Assembly: GCF_024198255.1 (NCBI RefSeq)
Contig: NZ_JAJVKW010000023.1
Coordinates: 1 to 64,000, forward strand
Source of the DNA: Myxococcus guangdongensis
GTDB taxonomy: Bacteria; Myxococcota; Myxococcia; Myxococcales; Myxococcaceae
Direction: 5' to 3'
DNA length: 64,000 nt
Shown here: positions 15,232-23,010 of the stretch, one piece after another
Position numbering within the stretch: position 1 is the stretch's first letter
Layout: every line of letters starts with the position of its first letter
Made by a program: the position numbers and the translations under genes
Notes under the pieces: model-generated
Told to the model about the DNA's origin: nothing
What the model saw: only the letters and a program-made list of their open reading frames with translations
Databases searched by the model: none

Positions 15232-15622
15232 GGCTGGCCTCCATGTCGGCCACGCCGCGCGCCTGGGCGTCCTCGATGCGCCGCTGCCCCTCGTTCCGGC
15301 AGGCCCCGACGAAGGCCGCGCAGTAGGAGGTGCTGGCGTCGGGGTTGTCCTTCCGCGCGCAGGCCAACTCGTCCGCCCCGGCCAGGACGTTGCTCATGTC
15401 CCGCCAGCACACGACACACCCATTCCGGGGGCGCTCACGCACCAGCTCCACCAGCACCATCAGCGTCCGCGAGCGCGCGAAGACGTCCCGCTGGCGCAGC
15501 GTCAGGTGGGTCCATGCCACCGCGCCGAACGCGCCAGCCGGAGGGGCAGCCACGATGCGGCGCGGGGGCTTCGTGGCGCGAGGCGCGCGCACGCCCCGCT
15601 TCAGGTCGACGGCGGCGCTCAT
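15224..15622 (-). CDS. hypothetical prophage protein with Cys-rich centre, 132 aa
   Basis: A basic N-terminus (many Arg/Lys/Pro) leads into a helix LTLRQRDVFARSRTLMVLVELV and a Cys-containing region (NGCVVCW, ELACARKDN, SYCAAFVGACRNEGQ). The five cysteines could bind a metal. I recognise no family. It lies between the small coiled protein and the PP2C gene in the coupled operon. Confidence 0.5.
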   Translation of the reverse strand: MSAAVDLKRGVRAPRATKPPRRIVAAPPAGAFGAVAWTHLTLRQRDVFARSRTLMVLVELVRERPRNGCVVCWRDMSNVLAGADELACARKDNPDASTSYCAAFVGACRNEGQRRIEDAQARGVADMEASHG

Positions 15623-15885
15623 TCCGCACCGCCGTTCTTGGACTCGGGGTCCGCAGGACTGGACGGTTGGGTGACAGCCGCGTTCGCCAGCGCCTCCACC
15701 TGCTGGGCAAAGCCCTGAAGCACCGCAGGCGGGACGGATCGCAGGTAGGACGCAGAGTCAACCTGCGCGCCAGCCATCAACGCGATGGCGGCGAGGTGAT
15801 CCTCAAGCCACCTGACGCGAGCGAGCAGGTCACTCAGTTGCGGTTCAGCACCGGGTCTGGCGAGACTCGACCTGACGGCGCTCAT
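15619..15885 (-). CDS. hypothetical prophage protein, 88 aa, predicted helical
   Basis: An amphipathic helix, QLSDLLARVRWLEDHLAAIALMAG, is followed by a second helix, PPAVLQGFAQQVEALANAAV. This looks like a small coiled-coil or helical-bundle protein. The ATG at 15885 overlaps the stop of the start-less frame upstream. It is the first complete gene next to the tRNA. Function is unknown. Confidence 0.5.
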   Translation of the reverse strand: MSAVRSSLARPGAEPQLSDLLARVRWLEDHLAAIALMAGAQVDSASYLRSVPPAVLQGFAQQVEALANAAVTQPSSPADPESKNGGAE

Positions 15886-16049
15886 TGCGCACCGCCCTTC
15901 GGCCGCGCAACGGCAAGCACCTCAAGCGCTGCAGCAGTGGCTTCGAGCGGCGTCTGGCCGGCGACCGACGTGCCAGGCGAGACCTCAACGGCCCAACCGT
16001 CAGGCGTCTCTTCAAACTGAAGCGAAAACCGAGCAGGAAGCCCAGCTCT
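15882..16049 (-). pseudogene. start-less HicB-like fragment at the tRNA-Arg junction
   Basis: The frame that ends at 15882 in an ATGA overlap reads a convincing small beta-alpha unit: ARFSLQFEETPDGWAVEV, then SPGTSVAGQTPLEATAAALEVL. This resembles the partial RNase-H-like fold of HicB antitoxins. No ATG, GTG or TTG lies upstream in frame before the hairpins and the tRNA, so it has no visible start. It may be the 3' part of a gene cut at the attachment site, whose 5' end would lie at the other end of the prophage. Loss by decay is the alternative. Confidence 0.4.
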
Positions 16050-16090
16050 AGGGCAACCGGAATTAGCTCGGAAAGGACTCTCGGCCAGCA

Positions 16091-16142
16091 GGCCCCGCCC
16101 TTGCGGGCGGGGCCCATTCCTCCAACAGTTTTCAGCTGTTGG
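16091..16142 (-). terminator. two hairpins just after the tRNA-Arg 3' end
   Basis: Reading on the minus strand after the tRNA there is first an inverted repeat with 7-bp arms (CCAACAG/CTGTTGG, 16122-16142). A perfect 10-bp stem follows (GGCCCCGCCC/GGGCGGGGCC, 16091-16114) with a 4-base loop. The second is a strong GC hairpin but has no T-run. They could end tRNA transcription or be part of the phage attachment region. Confidence 0.5.
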
Positions 16143-16147
16143 AGCAA

Positions 16148-16221
16148 CGCCCCAACCAGGACTCGAACCTGGGACCCCCGACTTAGAAGGTCGGTGCTCT
16201 ATCCAGCTGAGCTACTGGAGC
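16148..16221 (-). tRNA. tRNA-Arg (anticodon TCT)
   Basis: The minus strand folds as a 74-base tRNA: 7-bp acceptor stem (GCTCCAG with TTGGGGC, two wobble pairs), a D arm with AGCTCAGCTGGAT, an anticodon loop CTTCTAA giving TCT, and a T arm CCAGG-TTCGAGT-CCTGG. No CCA is encoded. Its 3' end faces the phage-like region, as expected for an integration target. Confidence 0.95.
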
Positions 16222-16259
16222 TCGCTGGCCGGAGGACTGCTTCCTTCGCTACTCAAAAA

Positions 16260-16333
<74 letters not shown>

Positions 16334-16403
16334 AAAAGTAGAGTCCGGCATTGTTGAACCATCGCGGACGGACGCGCAAGGCCCACGTGCCTGACCTCGC
16401 GAT

Positions 16404-17009
16404 TCACGGACGCGAGGCGAGCGAGAGCAGCTTCGGCTTCATCTTCCGGAAGGCCGCGCCCCGGTGGGAGATGGCGGACTTCTCCTCGGCGGTGAGCTCC
16501 GCGAGCGACCGGCCACTGTCCAGAAGCATGAAGACGGGGTCGTACCCGAAGCCGTGCTCACCGCGCGGCGCGTGGCCGATGCGCCCCTCGCACCGCCCCT
16601 CCTCCACGTGCGTGCGCCCATCCGGCCACGCCAGCGCCAGCGCGCAGCGGAACGAAGCGGTGCGCTTCTCGTCGGGCACTCCGCGCAGCTCCGAGAGCAG
16701 CTTCTCGTAGCGGTCCTTGTCGTCGCCGGGCGCGTAGCGGGCGGACAGCACCCCGGGCTGGCCGTCGAGCGCGTCCACGCACAGCCCCGAGTCGTCCGCG
16801 AGCGCCGGCAGGCCCGTGGCCCGCGCGTACGCCACCGCCTTCTTCACCGCGTTGGCCTCGAAGGTGTCGCCGTCCTCCTCGGGCTCCGGCACCGGCGGCA
16901 GGTCCGCGAGCGACACCACCTCCACCGAGTCCCCCACCAGCTGGCGCAGCTCGCGCAGCTTCCCCTTGTTGGTGGTGGCGAAGAGCAGCTTCGGGAGCGC
17001 CGCGCTCAT
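16404..17009 (-). CDS. rdgB: XTP/dITP diphosphatase (RdgB/HAM1 family)
   Basis: Hydrolyses non-canonical purine triphosphates (XTP, dITP, ITP) to monophosphates so they do not enter nucleic acids. At 201 residues it has the family length. Visible signatures are [13 protein letters not shown] at the N-terminus, [22 protein letters not shown] (about 71-92) with the catalytic Asp region, and GFGYDPVF followed by KSAISHRG near the C-terminus. Its ATG overlaps the rph stop (ATGA), the common rph-rdgB pairing. Confidence 0.95.
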   Translation of the reverse strand: MSAALPKLLFATTNKGKLRELRQLVGDSVEVVSLADLPPVPEPEEDGDTFEANAVKKAVAYARATGLPALADDSGLCVDALDGQPGVLSARYAPGDDKDRYEKLLSELRGVPDEKRTASFRCALALAWPDGRTHVEEGRCEGRIGHAPRGEHGFGYDPVFMLLDSGRSLAELTAEEKSAISHRGAAFRKMKPKLLSLASRP

Positions 17010-17719
17010 TCGAGCGCCTTGGCCTGCGCGGCGACGAGCTGATGGATGGCGGCGAGCCCCCCGTCGAGCATCGCGTCCATCGTCTTGCGGTCGAAGAGCT
17101 GGTGTTCGGCGGTGCCCTGCACCTCCACCATGCGTCCATCTCCCGTGGCGACGATGTTGAGGTCCACGTCCGCCTTGGAGTCCTCCTCGTAGTCCAGGTC
17201 CACGCGCACCTCCCCGTTCACCACGCCCACGGACACCGCGGCCATGGGGGTGAGCTTGGGCTGCTTGGTGAGCGTGCCCTGCTTCTGCAGCGAGCGCAGC
17301 GCGAGCACCACCGCCACATAGGCGCCGGTAATCGACGCCGTGCGCGTGCCGCCGTCCGCCTGGAGCACGTCACAGTCCAGCGTCAGGGTGCGCGGCCCCA
17401 GCGTGGACAGGTCCACCGCCGCGCGCAGGGAGCGGCCGATGAGGCGCTGGATCTCCATGGTGCGGCCGGTCTGCTTGCCCTTGGCCGCCTCGCGGTGGTT
17501 TCGCGTGTGCGTGGCGCGCGGGAGCATGCCGTACTCGGCCGTCACCCAGCCGGTCCCCTTCCCCATCAGGTGCGGGGGCACGCGCTCCTCGGTGGAGCAG
17601 GTGATGAGCACCTTGGTGTTGCCGAACTCCACCTGCACGGAGCCCTCCGCGTAGCGGGACACTCCAGGCGTGAGGATGACGGGGCGAAGGTCCAGTGCAC
17701 CACGTTGGAAGGAACGCAC
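17006..17719 (-). CDS. rph: RNase PH
   Basis: A phosphorolytic 3'-5' exoribonuclease that trims tRNA precursors. The 237-residue length from the GTG at 17719 matches the family, and AGGAG lies six bases upstream of it; the longer open frame up to 17806 adds only a basic low-complexity extension. Signatures include [51 protein letters not shown], and [19 protein letters not shown] with the phosphate-binding and catalytic region. It is translationally coupled to rdgB and lies near two tRNA genes. Confidence 0.95.
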   Translation of the reverse strand: MRSFQRGALDLRPVILTPGVSRYAEGSVQVEFGNTKVLITCSTEERVPPHLMGKGTGWVTAEYGMLPRATHTRNHREAAKGKQTGRTMEIQRLIGRSLRAAVDLSTLGPRTLTLDCDVLQADGGTRTASITGAYVAVVLALRSLQKQGTLTKQPKLTPMAAVSVGVVNGEVRVDLDYEEDSKADVDLNIVATGDGRMVEVQGTAEHQLFDRKTMDAMLDGGLAAIHQLVAAQAKALE

Positions 17720-17806
17720 GGCGAGCTCCTGGGTAGGGAATGAGCGCGCCCCTTCTCTACCAGAGCCGCGCCGCTTGCGTGTCGTCCGAGTCGGCGCCTT
17801 GTCCAC

Positions 17807-18616
17807 TCAGGGCGTCTGCGAGCCCGCCACCTGGGCCGGCCGGGCGGCGTCCCTGCGGCGCGTGTCCTTCAGGAAGGCGAGCACGCCCTCGCTGATGGCC
17901 TCGGCCAGCTTCTCCTGGTAGTCCCCCCGCCCCAGCTTCAGGCCCTCCTCCGGATGGGAGATGTAGCCCACCTCCACGAGCACCGCCGGACACTCCACGC
18001 CGGAGAGCACGAAGAAGGGCGCCTGCTGCACGCCCCGGTCCGTCGCCCGCGTGCGCGACACCAGCCGGGGATGGATGGCGTAGGCCAGCCGGGACGAGTC
18101 CGAGTGCGCCTCCGTGCGCACCAGGTCATCGAGGATGAGCGCCAGCGTCGAGTCGCCGCGCGCCGCCCTCGACATGGGCGCCTCCGAGTTCTCCCGGTCC
18201 GCCACCGCGAGCGCCGCCTCACCCGACGCGCTGGCCGACAGGAAGTATGTCTCCACCCCCTCGGTGCGAGCCCGCATGCGGGGCGTGGGCATGGAGTTGG
18301 CGTGGATGGAGATGAAGAGGTCCGCGCCGTGGTCGTTCGTCATCTCCACGCGCTCGGTGAGGCTCACCAGCGCGTCGCGCTCGCGCGTCAGGTACACCTC
18401 GCCGCCAGCGGCCTCCAGCTTCGAGCGCAGGCGGTGGGCAATCTGCAGCGCCACCTCCTTCTCGCGCAGCGCGCCGGGGCCCTTGGCGCCTTCCTTCAGG
18501 CCGCCATGGCCCGGGTCGATGACGATGCGCGCGGGGCGCTCGCCGGCTCCCGCCGTGACGGGAACCCAGCAGAGGCACGCGAGGAGGAACAGCAGGGAGC
18601 GGGAGGACGACGTCAT
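17807..18616 (-). CDS. N-acetylmuramoyl-L-alanine amidase (Amidase_3), secreted
   Basis: Cleaves the amide bond between MurNAc and the stem peptide of peptidoglycan, probably in cell separation or wall remodelling. The 269-residue protein has a Sec signal peptide (LLFLLACLCWVPVTAGA) and the zinc amidase motifs: IVIDPGHGG with the first His, an EKEVALQIA Glu, SIHAN with the second His, and VLVEVGYISHPEEG with the catalytic Glu. No AMIN or SPOR domain is present, so it is shorter than AmiC. selD lies upstream with a 61-base gap. Confidence 0.9.
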   Translation of the reverse strand: MTSSSRSLLFLLACLCWVPVTAGAGERPARIVIDPGHGGLKEGAKGPGALREKEVALQIAHRLRSKLEAAGGEVYLTRERDALVSLTERVEMTNDHGADLFISIHANSMPTPRMRARTEGVETYFLSASASGEAALAVADRENSEAPMSRAARGDSTLALILDDLVRTEAHSDSSRLAYAIHPRLVSRTRATDRGVQQAPFFVLSGVECPAVLVEVGYISHPEEGLKLGRGDYQEKLAEAISEGVLAFLKDTRRRDAARPAQVAGSQTP

Positions 18617-18677
18617 GCCGGAGCGGGATGCTAGCGGAGCCCCACCCCGGGCGCGAAATCCCCGCCCCGTGCCCGGT

Positions 18678-19736
18678 TCAGCCGATGACGTCGATGCCCG
18701 GACGGCCCGCCCGGACCTCGCCCAGGAGCGCCGCGTCCACCCCGGCCTTGTCCAGGGCCTTGAGCGCCTTGACCGCGTCCTTCGCGGGCACGCTGGCCAA
18801 CAGGCCGCCGTTGGTCTGCGCGTCCGCGAGCACCCACTGGATGGCCTCGGGGAGCCCCTTGGGGAAGCGGACCTTCTTCCGCACGTGCTCCAGGTTCGAC
18901 TTCGTCCCGCCCGGCACCACACCCTCCTCGGCCAGCGAGGGCACCTCGGCGATGAGCGGCACGCGCTCCAGGTCCACCGCCGCGCGCGTCTTCGCGGCCG
19001 TCATCATCTCCAACAGGTGGCCCAACAGGCCGTAGCCCGTCACGTCCGTCAGGGCGTTCACCTTGAACTTCCCGGAGGCGAAGACCTCGCCCGCGGCGCG
19101 GTTGAGCGTGGTCATCACGCCGATGACGTTCTTCTGCAGCTGCTTGGAGGCCACGCCCCGCTTGATGGCGGTGGTGGCGATGCCCGTGCCCAGCGGCTTG
19201 GTGAGCAGCAGCACGTCCCCCGGCTTCGAGCCCGCGTTGGTGAGCACCTTCTTGGGGTGCACCACGCCGGTGACGGCCAGGCCGTACTTCGGCTCGGGGT
19301 CTCGGATGCTGTGGCCGCCGAGGATGGGGATGCCCGCCTCCTCCACCTTGGACTGCCCGCCCTCGAGGATGCGCGCCAGCACGGACTTGGGAAGGCTGTC
19401 CGGGAAGCCCACGAGGTTGAGCGCGAACAGCGGCTTCGCCCCCATGGCCCAGATGTCCGACATCGCGTTCGCCGCGGCGATGGCGCCGAACTGGAACGGG
19501 TCGTCCACCACGGGCGGGAAGAAGTCCACCGTCTCCACCACGGCGAGGCCGGGCGCGAGGCGGTAGACGGCCGCGTCGTCATTCGTGTTGAAGCCCACCA
19601 GCGCCTGCGGGGGCCGGGAGGACTTGAGCCCTCCCAGCAGTTGGGCCAGGTCCCCGGCTCGCAGCTTCGCCGCGCAACCCGCGCAGTGACTCAGCTCGGT
19701 GAGGCGCAGGCGCTTCACCGACTTCGCGTCCGCCAC
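18678..19736 (-). CDS. selD: selenide, water dikinase (selenophosphate synthetase)
   Basis: Makes selenophosphate from selenide and ATP for selenocysteine or 2-selenouridine synthesis. The 352-residue length and the order of elements fit SelD: SHCAGCAAK with the catalytic position as Cys, not Sec, an N-terminal Asp-rich FNTNDDAAVY, VDFFPPVVDDPFQFGAIAAANA, ILGGHSIRDPEPKYGLAVTG, and VTGYGLLGHLLEM. No in-frame TGA is used. The presence of selD implies that the organism makes Sec or selenouridine, but selA, selB and selC are not in this window. Confidence 0.95.
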   Translation of the reverse strand: MADAKSVKRLRLTELSHCAGCAAKLRAGDLAQLLGGLKSSRPPQALVGFNTNDDAAVYRLAPGLAVVETVDFFPPVVDDPFQFGAIAAANAMSDIWAMGAKPLFALNLVGFPDSLPKSVLARILEGGQSKVEEAGIPILGGHSIRDPEPKYGLAVTGVVHPKKVLTNAGSKPGDVLLLTKPLGTGIATTAIKRGVASKQLQKNVIGVMTTLNRAAGEVFASGKFKVNALTDVTGYGLLGHLLEMMTAAKTRAAVDLERVPLIAEVPSLAEEGVVPGGTKSNLEHVRKKVRFPKGLPEAIQWVLADAQTNGGLLASVPAKDAVKALKALDKAGVDAALLGEVRAGRPGIDVIG

Positions 19737-19756
19737 GGCGACATCCCTTCCGATGG

Positions 19757-19785
19757 AGCCCGCCCTCCCAGGAGGAGAGCGGGCT
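19757..19785 (-). terminator. hairpin after the FHA-DUF4388 gene / before selD
   Basis: Inverted repeat AGCCCGC/GCGGGCT (19757-19763 and 19779-19785), loop 15 bases with a secondary CCTCC/GGAGG pairing, in the 60-base gap between the FHA gene stop and the selD start. It has no T-run. It would separate the two transcription units. Confidence 0.5.
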
Positions 19786-19796
19786 TCGTGTGCGAC

Positions 19797-20738
19797 CTAG
19801 ATGATGCGGACGTACTCGCGCTTGAGCAGGTGCACCAGGCCCTCGGCGGTGACGACGTCATCCGCGTCCGCCCGGTCCAGCACCCCGGCCAGCGTGCCCT
19901 GGTTGAGCACGAGCTGGAGCACGTCCAATAGCTCCGGCGTCAGCTCCTTGAGCGGCGGCACCAGCGGCACCGACAGCTGGAGCATGGCCTCCGGAGGCGG
20001 CAGGCTCGGCTGCAGCCGCTTGAGCTCGTCGAGCTGACGGAGCGCGTCCATCAGCAGCGCCTCGGTGGACGAGTCCAGCTCCACCATGAACTCCTGGCTG
20101 TCCGCCGGCCGCAGCTCGAAGTCACCCGACTCCCAGGTGATGATGCGGTTGAAGCTCTTCTGCGGCCCCAGGTTGTGGTTCTCGTTGATGACCGCGTAGT
20201 ACACGCGGCCCTGGCGCAGGTAGATCTTCCCCTCTTGGGTGCTGTTGACCACCAGCACGCCGTTCTTCTTGGAGGTGTGGAAGAGCTGGAGCAGGTCCGG
20301 CAGGGGGATTTCCTCAATCTTCCCCGTCATGGAGCTGCCCTTGGTGGTGGTCCGCGCGGCCTGGGCGGCGGCGGCCTCCTCCAGCTTCAGCTTGGCCGTG
20401 CTCTCGTCCACGTTGGCGCCGTCGGCGCCCTGGTGCACGAGCTTGAGGATGGAGGTACCGATGAGGATGCGGTCCCCCTCCTTGAGCCCCGACTGCTTCA
20501 CCTTCTCGCCGTTGACGAAGGTGCCGTTGGTGGAGCCCAGGTCCTCGATGGTGATCTTCCCATTGGAGAAGCTGATCTTCGCGTGCTTGCGCGAGACCAT
20601 GTCCTCCACGAGCACCATGTCCAGCTCGCTGGAGCGGCCGATGACGATCTGCTTCTCCGCCTTCAGGGGGAACTCTCCGCCCTGGTACTTCCCGGAGATG
20701 AACTTCAGGGCATAGGTCTTCGAGATATCCATGGTCAT
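19797..20738 (-). CDS. FHA domain plus DUF4388 (PatA-N-like) protein
   Basis: The 313-residue protein combines a phosphothreonine-binding FHA domain (about residues 25-100: IVIGRSSELDMVLVEDMVSRKHAKI, DLGSTNGTFVNGE) with a DUF4388 domain (about 135-235: MTGKIEEIPLPDLLQLFHTSKKNGVL, then GKIYLRQGRVYYA). DUF4388 is common in deltaproteobacterial signalling and motility proteins. The C-terminus is helical. It likely reads out Ser/Thr kinase activity. The ATG at 20738 overlaps the TPR gene stop by one base (TGATG); an alternative in-frame ATG is at 20732. It is the last gene of the recX-bamD-TPR run. Confidence 0.85.
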   Translation of the reverse strand: MTMDISKTYALKFISGKYQGGEFPLKAEKQIVIGRSSELDMVLVEDMVSRKHAKISFSNGKITIEDLGSTNGTFVNGEKVKQSGLKEGDRILIGTSILKLVHQGADGANVDESTAKLKLEEAAAAQAARTTTKGSSMTGKIEEIPLPDLLQLFHTSKKNGVLVVNSTQEGKIYLRQGRVYYAVINENHNLGPQKSFNRIITWESGDFELRPADSQEFMVELDSSTEALLMDALRQLDELKRLQPSLPPPEAMLQLSVPLVPPLKELTPELLDVLQLVLNQGTLAGVLDRADADDVVTAEGLVHLLKREYVRII

Positions 20739-21460
20739 CAACCCGCCTGCTCCACCTTGCCGGGGTCCTTCACCAGGTTGAGGTACATCTGCGCGCTCTT
20801 GTTGTCAGGGCTGCGCGCCAGCACGTCCTCCCACACCTGCACCGCCTCCGCCCTGCGTCCCGCGGAGTACAGCGCCACCCCGTACTGAATACGGCCGGGG
20901 ATGTAGGACGGGTTCTGCGCGATGACCTGTTCGTACTCGGCGATGGCCGCCGCGTTGTCACCCGCGTCGCGCAGGGCATTGCCCAGCTTGAGGCGGATGT
21001 CCACGAACTGCGGACACAGGCCCAGCGCGCGGCGGTACTCCTCGATGGCGCGCTGCCATGCGCCGCTCGAGGCGAACACGTCGCCAATCTCGCCGTACAT
21101 GTTGGCGATCTTCTTCTCGACGTAGGGGTCCAGCTCCCCGGGGCCCGTCTTCTGCCGGGACAAGGCGGCCTGGTAGACCTCCTTCGCCTCGGCGTACTTG
21201 CCCATGTCGTTGTAGATGACCGCGAGATTGAGCGCCGCTTCGGTGTACGCCGGATTCAGGTTCAGCGCGGACTCGAACGCCCGCTGGGCCCGGGCGAACT
21301 GGCCCTGGTCGTGGTAGATGATGCCGAGCATGTTGAACACGTCCGCGAACGTCGGATTCTGCTCGACGATCTTCGCGAGGTACTGCTCGGCCTGGGCGTA
21401 CTGCTTCTTCTCGAAGTAGCCGCGCCCGAGGGTCAGTAGCTGCTTGAGGGGCTCTTCCAT
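20738..21460 (-). CDS. TPR-repeat protein, 240 aa
   Basis: Consists almost entirely of tetratricopeptide repeats, for example GRGYFEKKQYAQAEQYLAKI, FNMLGIIYHDQGQFARAQRA and LNLAVIYNDMGKYAEAKEVY. No signal peptide or membrane segment is visible, so it is a cytoplasmic scaffold. It overlaps the FHA-DUF4388 gene, which suggests that the two proteins act together. Confidence 0.85.
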   Translation of the reverse strand: MEEPLKQLLTLGRGYFEKKQYAQAEQYLAKIVEQNPTFADVFNMLGIIYHDQGQFARAQRAFESALNLNPAYTEAALNLAVIYNDMGKYAEAKEVYQAALSRQKTGPGELDPYVEKKIANMYGEIGDVFASSGAWQRAIEEYRRALGLCPQFVDIRLKLGNALRDAGDNAAAIAEYEQVIAQNPSYIPGRIQYGVALYSAGRRAEAVQVWEDVLARSPDNKSAQMYLNLVKDPGKVEQAG

Positions 21461-21502
21461 GACTCCGGCCCGTCCTCGGGCCCTGCCTCCGACGCGGCTA
21501 GC

Positions 21503-22207
21503 CTACATGAGCCCGGGCGAAAACAAGAATTCATCACCGTGAAGCGTGAGCGACAGCGACCGTTGGCCCCGGGTGTCCACCGGCCTCGACGGGAGGGAGC
21601 CCTGCAACCGCCAGTGCTCCGTCACGACTGCTTGCTCCCGCTCCAACCGGATGTACCACGCCTCCGCCCGATACAAGCGCTCTCGCAACATCTTCAGTTC
21701 ATCCCACTCCGCGCCCCCCACTCCGGGATTCCCCGGAACAGAAAGCCGAGCCAGGGCTTCCGCGTCCGCGGCCTCCAGCGCGCGGCGCCGGGCCTCCAGC
21801 GCGGAGACCACGGCCACCAGTCGGGGGGAGGTGTTCTTCTCGGGCACCCAATCGCCCTGACGTCGCACGAAGGGCACCCTCTCCACGCCCGCGGTGCCCA
21901 CGCGGGTGGGGCCCAGGGTGCCGTTGAAGTCGAGCGTGGCGTGGGCCTCGGCGCGCTGACCGCCGGGCTCCAGCGTCACGGTGATGCGGGCGAAGTGGAG
22001 CTCCTGAGAGACCAGGGGCGCGTCCGCGAGGGGGATGGGCAGGGAAAACCCATAGGCCTCGGTGTGCTTCAGGGCGGTGATGATCTCCGCCTCGGGGCCC
22101 GCGGCGAAGCCCAGGAGCCGGGGCACGAGCACCGCGCAGGCGGCGAGCACCGCCAGTCCGGCGATGACCAGTCCACCCAGCCGGCTCCACTCCTCGGTGG
22201 ACCTCAC
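21503..22207 (-). CDS. membrane-anchored hypothetical protein, 234 aa
   Basis: An N-terminal transmembrane helix (LGGLVIAGLAVLAACAVLVPRLL) anchors a largely beta and helical periplasmic domain with no family I recognise. A charged helix near residues 125-165 is rich in Ala, Glu and Arg. The GTG at 22207 has GGAGG four bases upstream and lies 16 bases after the bamD stop, so it is probably co-transcribed with bamD. An envelope role is inferred from context. Confidence 0.7.
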   Translation of the reverse strand: MRSTEEWSRLGGLVIAGLAVLAACAVLVPRLLGFAAGPEAEIITALKHTEAYGFSLPIPLADAPLVSQELHFARITVTLEPGGQRAEAHATLDFNGTLGPTRVGTAGVERVPFVRRQGDWVPEKNTSPRLVAVVSALEARRRALEAADAEALARLSVPGNPGVGGAEWDELKMLRERLYRAEAWYIRLEREQAVVTEHWRLQGSLPSRPVDTRGQRSLSLTLHGDEFLFSPGLM

Positions 22208-22230
22208 GTGACCTCCGGGGACCTCACGTG
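22199..22230. repeat. 12-bp direct repeat spanning the bamD stop and the next start
   Basis: GGACCTCACGTG occurs at 22199-22210 and again at 22219-22230. The right copy contains the bamD stop codon and the left copy contains the GTG start of the following gene. A short tandem duplication may have created this start. Confidence 0.6.
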
Positions 22231-23000
22231 CCCAGCATGCGCTGGGCCTTCTGGGCGGCGGGCGTCCCCGGCAGGCGGCGCAGCACCTGGCGCAGCGTCT
22301 CTTCGGCGCGCTTGGGGTCGTTGAGCTTCACGTAGGCCTCGTGCAGGTCGAAGAGGGCCTCCTCCTCGTACTGCGTGCCGGGGTACTTCGTGAGCAGCGA
22401 CTCCAGGCGCTGGGCCACGGCCTTCCAGCGCTCGCGCTTCGTGTAGAAGCGGGCCACGTACAGCTCGTGCTCGGCCAGGCGCTTGCGCGCGTCGTCCGCG
22501 TGCCGCTTGGCCTCGGGGACGTACTGCGAATCCGGGTACTGGCGGAGGAACTCCTCCATGGTGGAGAGCGCGGCGCGAATCTCGCCCTGGTCCTTCTCCT
22601 TCGAAGGAGGCAGCGCGAAGAAGTCGGACGGGAAGTCCTCCACGTGGGTGAGCGCCGAGCGGTAGGCGGCGTAGTCCACCTTGGCGTGCGTGGGGTGGAG
22701 CTTGATGAAGGCCTGGTACTGGTCCCGGGCCTCGGCGAAGGCCTCGCGGGCGAAGTCCAGGTCCGCCAGGCGCAGCTCCGCCTCGCGGGCGGCTTCCTGG
22801 TACGGGTACTTCACCCGGACGTACTCGAAGTACTTCTGGGCCTTGAAGAAGTCCTTGTTCTCCAGCGCCTCGCTGCCGAGCCGGAGGTTCTCCTCCGCGT
22901 CGGCGGCGTAGTCGGGGTCTCCACCCTGGGAGCCGGAGAGGGTGGAGCAACCCGAGGCGAACAAGAGGACGACGGTCAGGAAGGCGACGACGGAACGCAT
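22224..23000 (-). CDS. bamD: BamD-like outer-membrane assembly lipoprotein
   Basis: The 258-residue protein has a lipoprotein signal ending in LFASGC and then TPR-type helices typical of BamD/YfiO: LRLGSEALENKDFFKAQKYFEYV, KYPYQEAAREAELRLADLDF, YQAFIKLHPTHAKVDYAAYRS with a following proline-rich loop, and YPDSQYVPEAKRHADDAR. BamD is the essential partner of BamA in folding outer-membrane proteins. Start: ATG at 23000; a GTG at 23009 is also possible. It follows recX by 10 bases. Confidence 0.9.
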   Translation of the reverse strand: MRSVVAFLTVVLLFASGCSTLSGSQGGDPDYAADAEENLRLGSEALENKDFFKAQKYFEYVRVKYPYQEAAREAELRLADLDFAREAFAEARDQYQAFIKLHPTHAKVDYAAYRSALTHVEDFPSDFFALPPSKEKDQGEIRAALSTMEEFLRQYPDSQYVPEAKRHADDARKRLAEHELYVARFYTKRERWKAVAQRLESLLTKYPGTQYEEEALFDLHEAYVKLNDPKRAEETLRQVLRRLPGTPAAQKAQRMLGT

Positions 23001-23010
23001 CGGCGGCACG

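Noticed and set aside
1-16147. Searched for an integrase beside tRNA-Arg
   Set aside because: No tyrosine- or serine-recombinase motif is seen in any complete frame here; it is presumably at the other prophage end or absent.
17720-17806. Longer RNase PH start with 29 extra basic residues
   Set aside because: The GTG at 17719 has a good AGGAG and gives the family length; the extension is Arg/Thr-rich and low-complexity.
18114-19931. A 605-codon plus-strand frame over selD and the amidase
   Set aside because: Same antisense artefact; selD and the amidase are well supported on the other strand.
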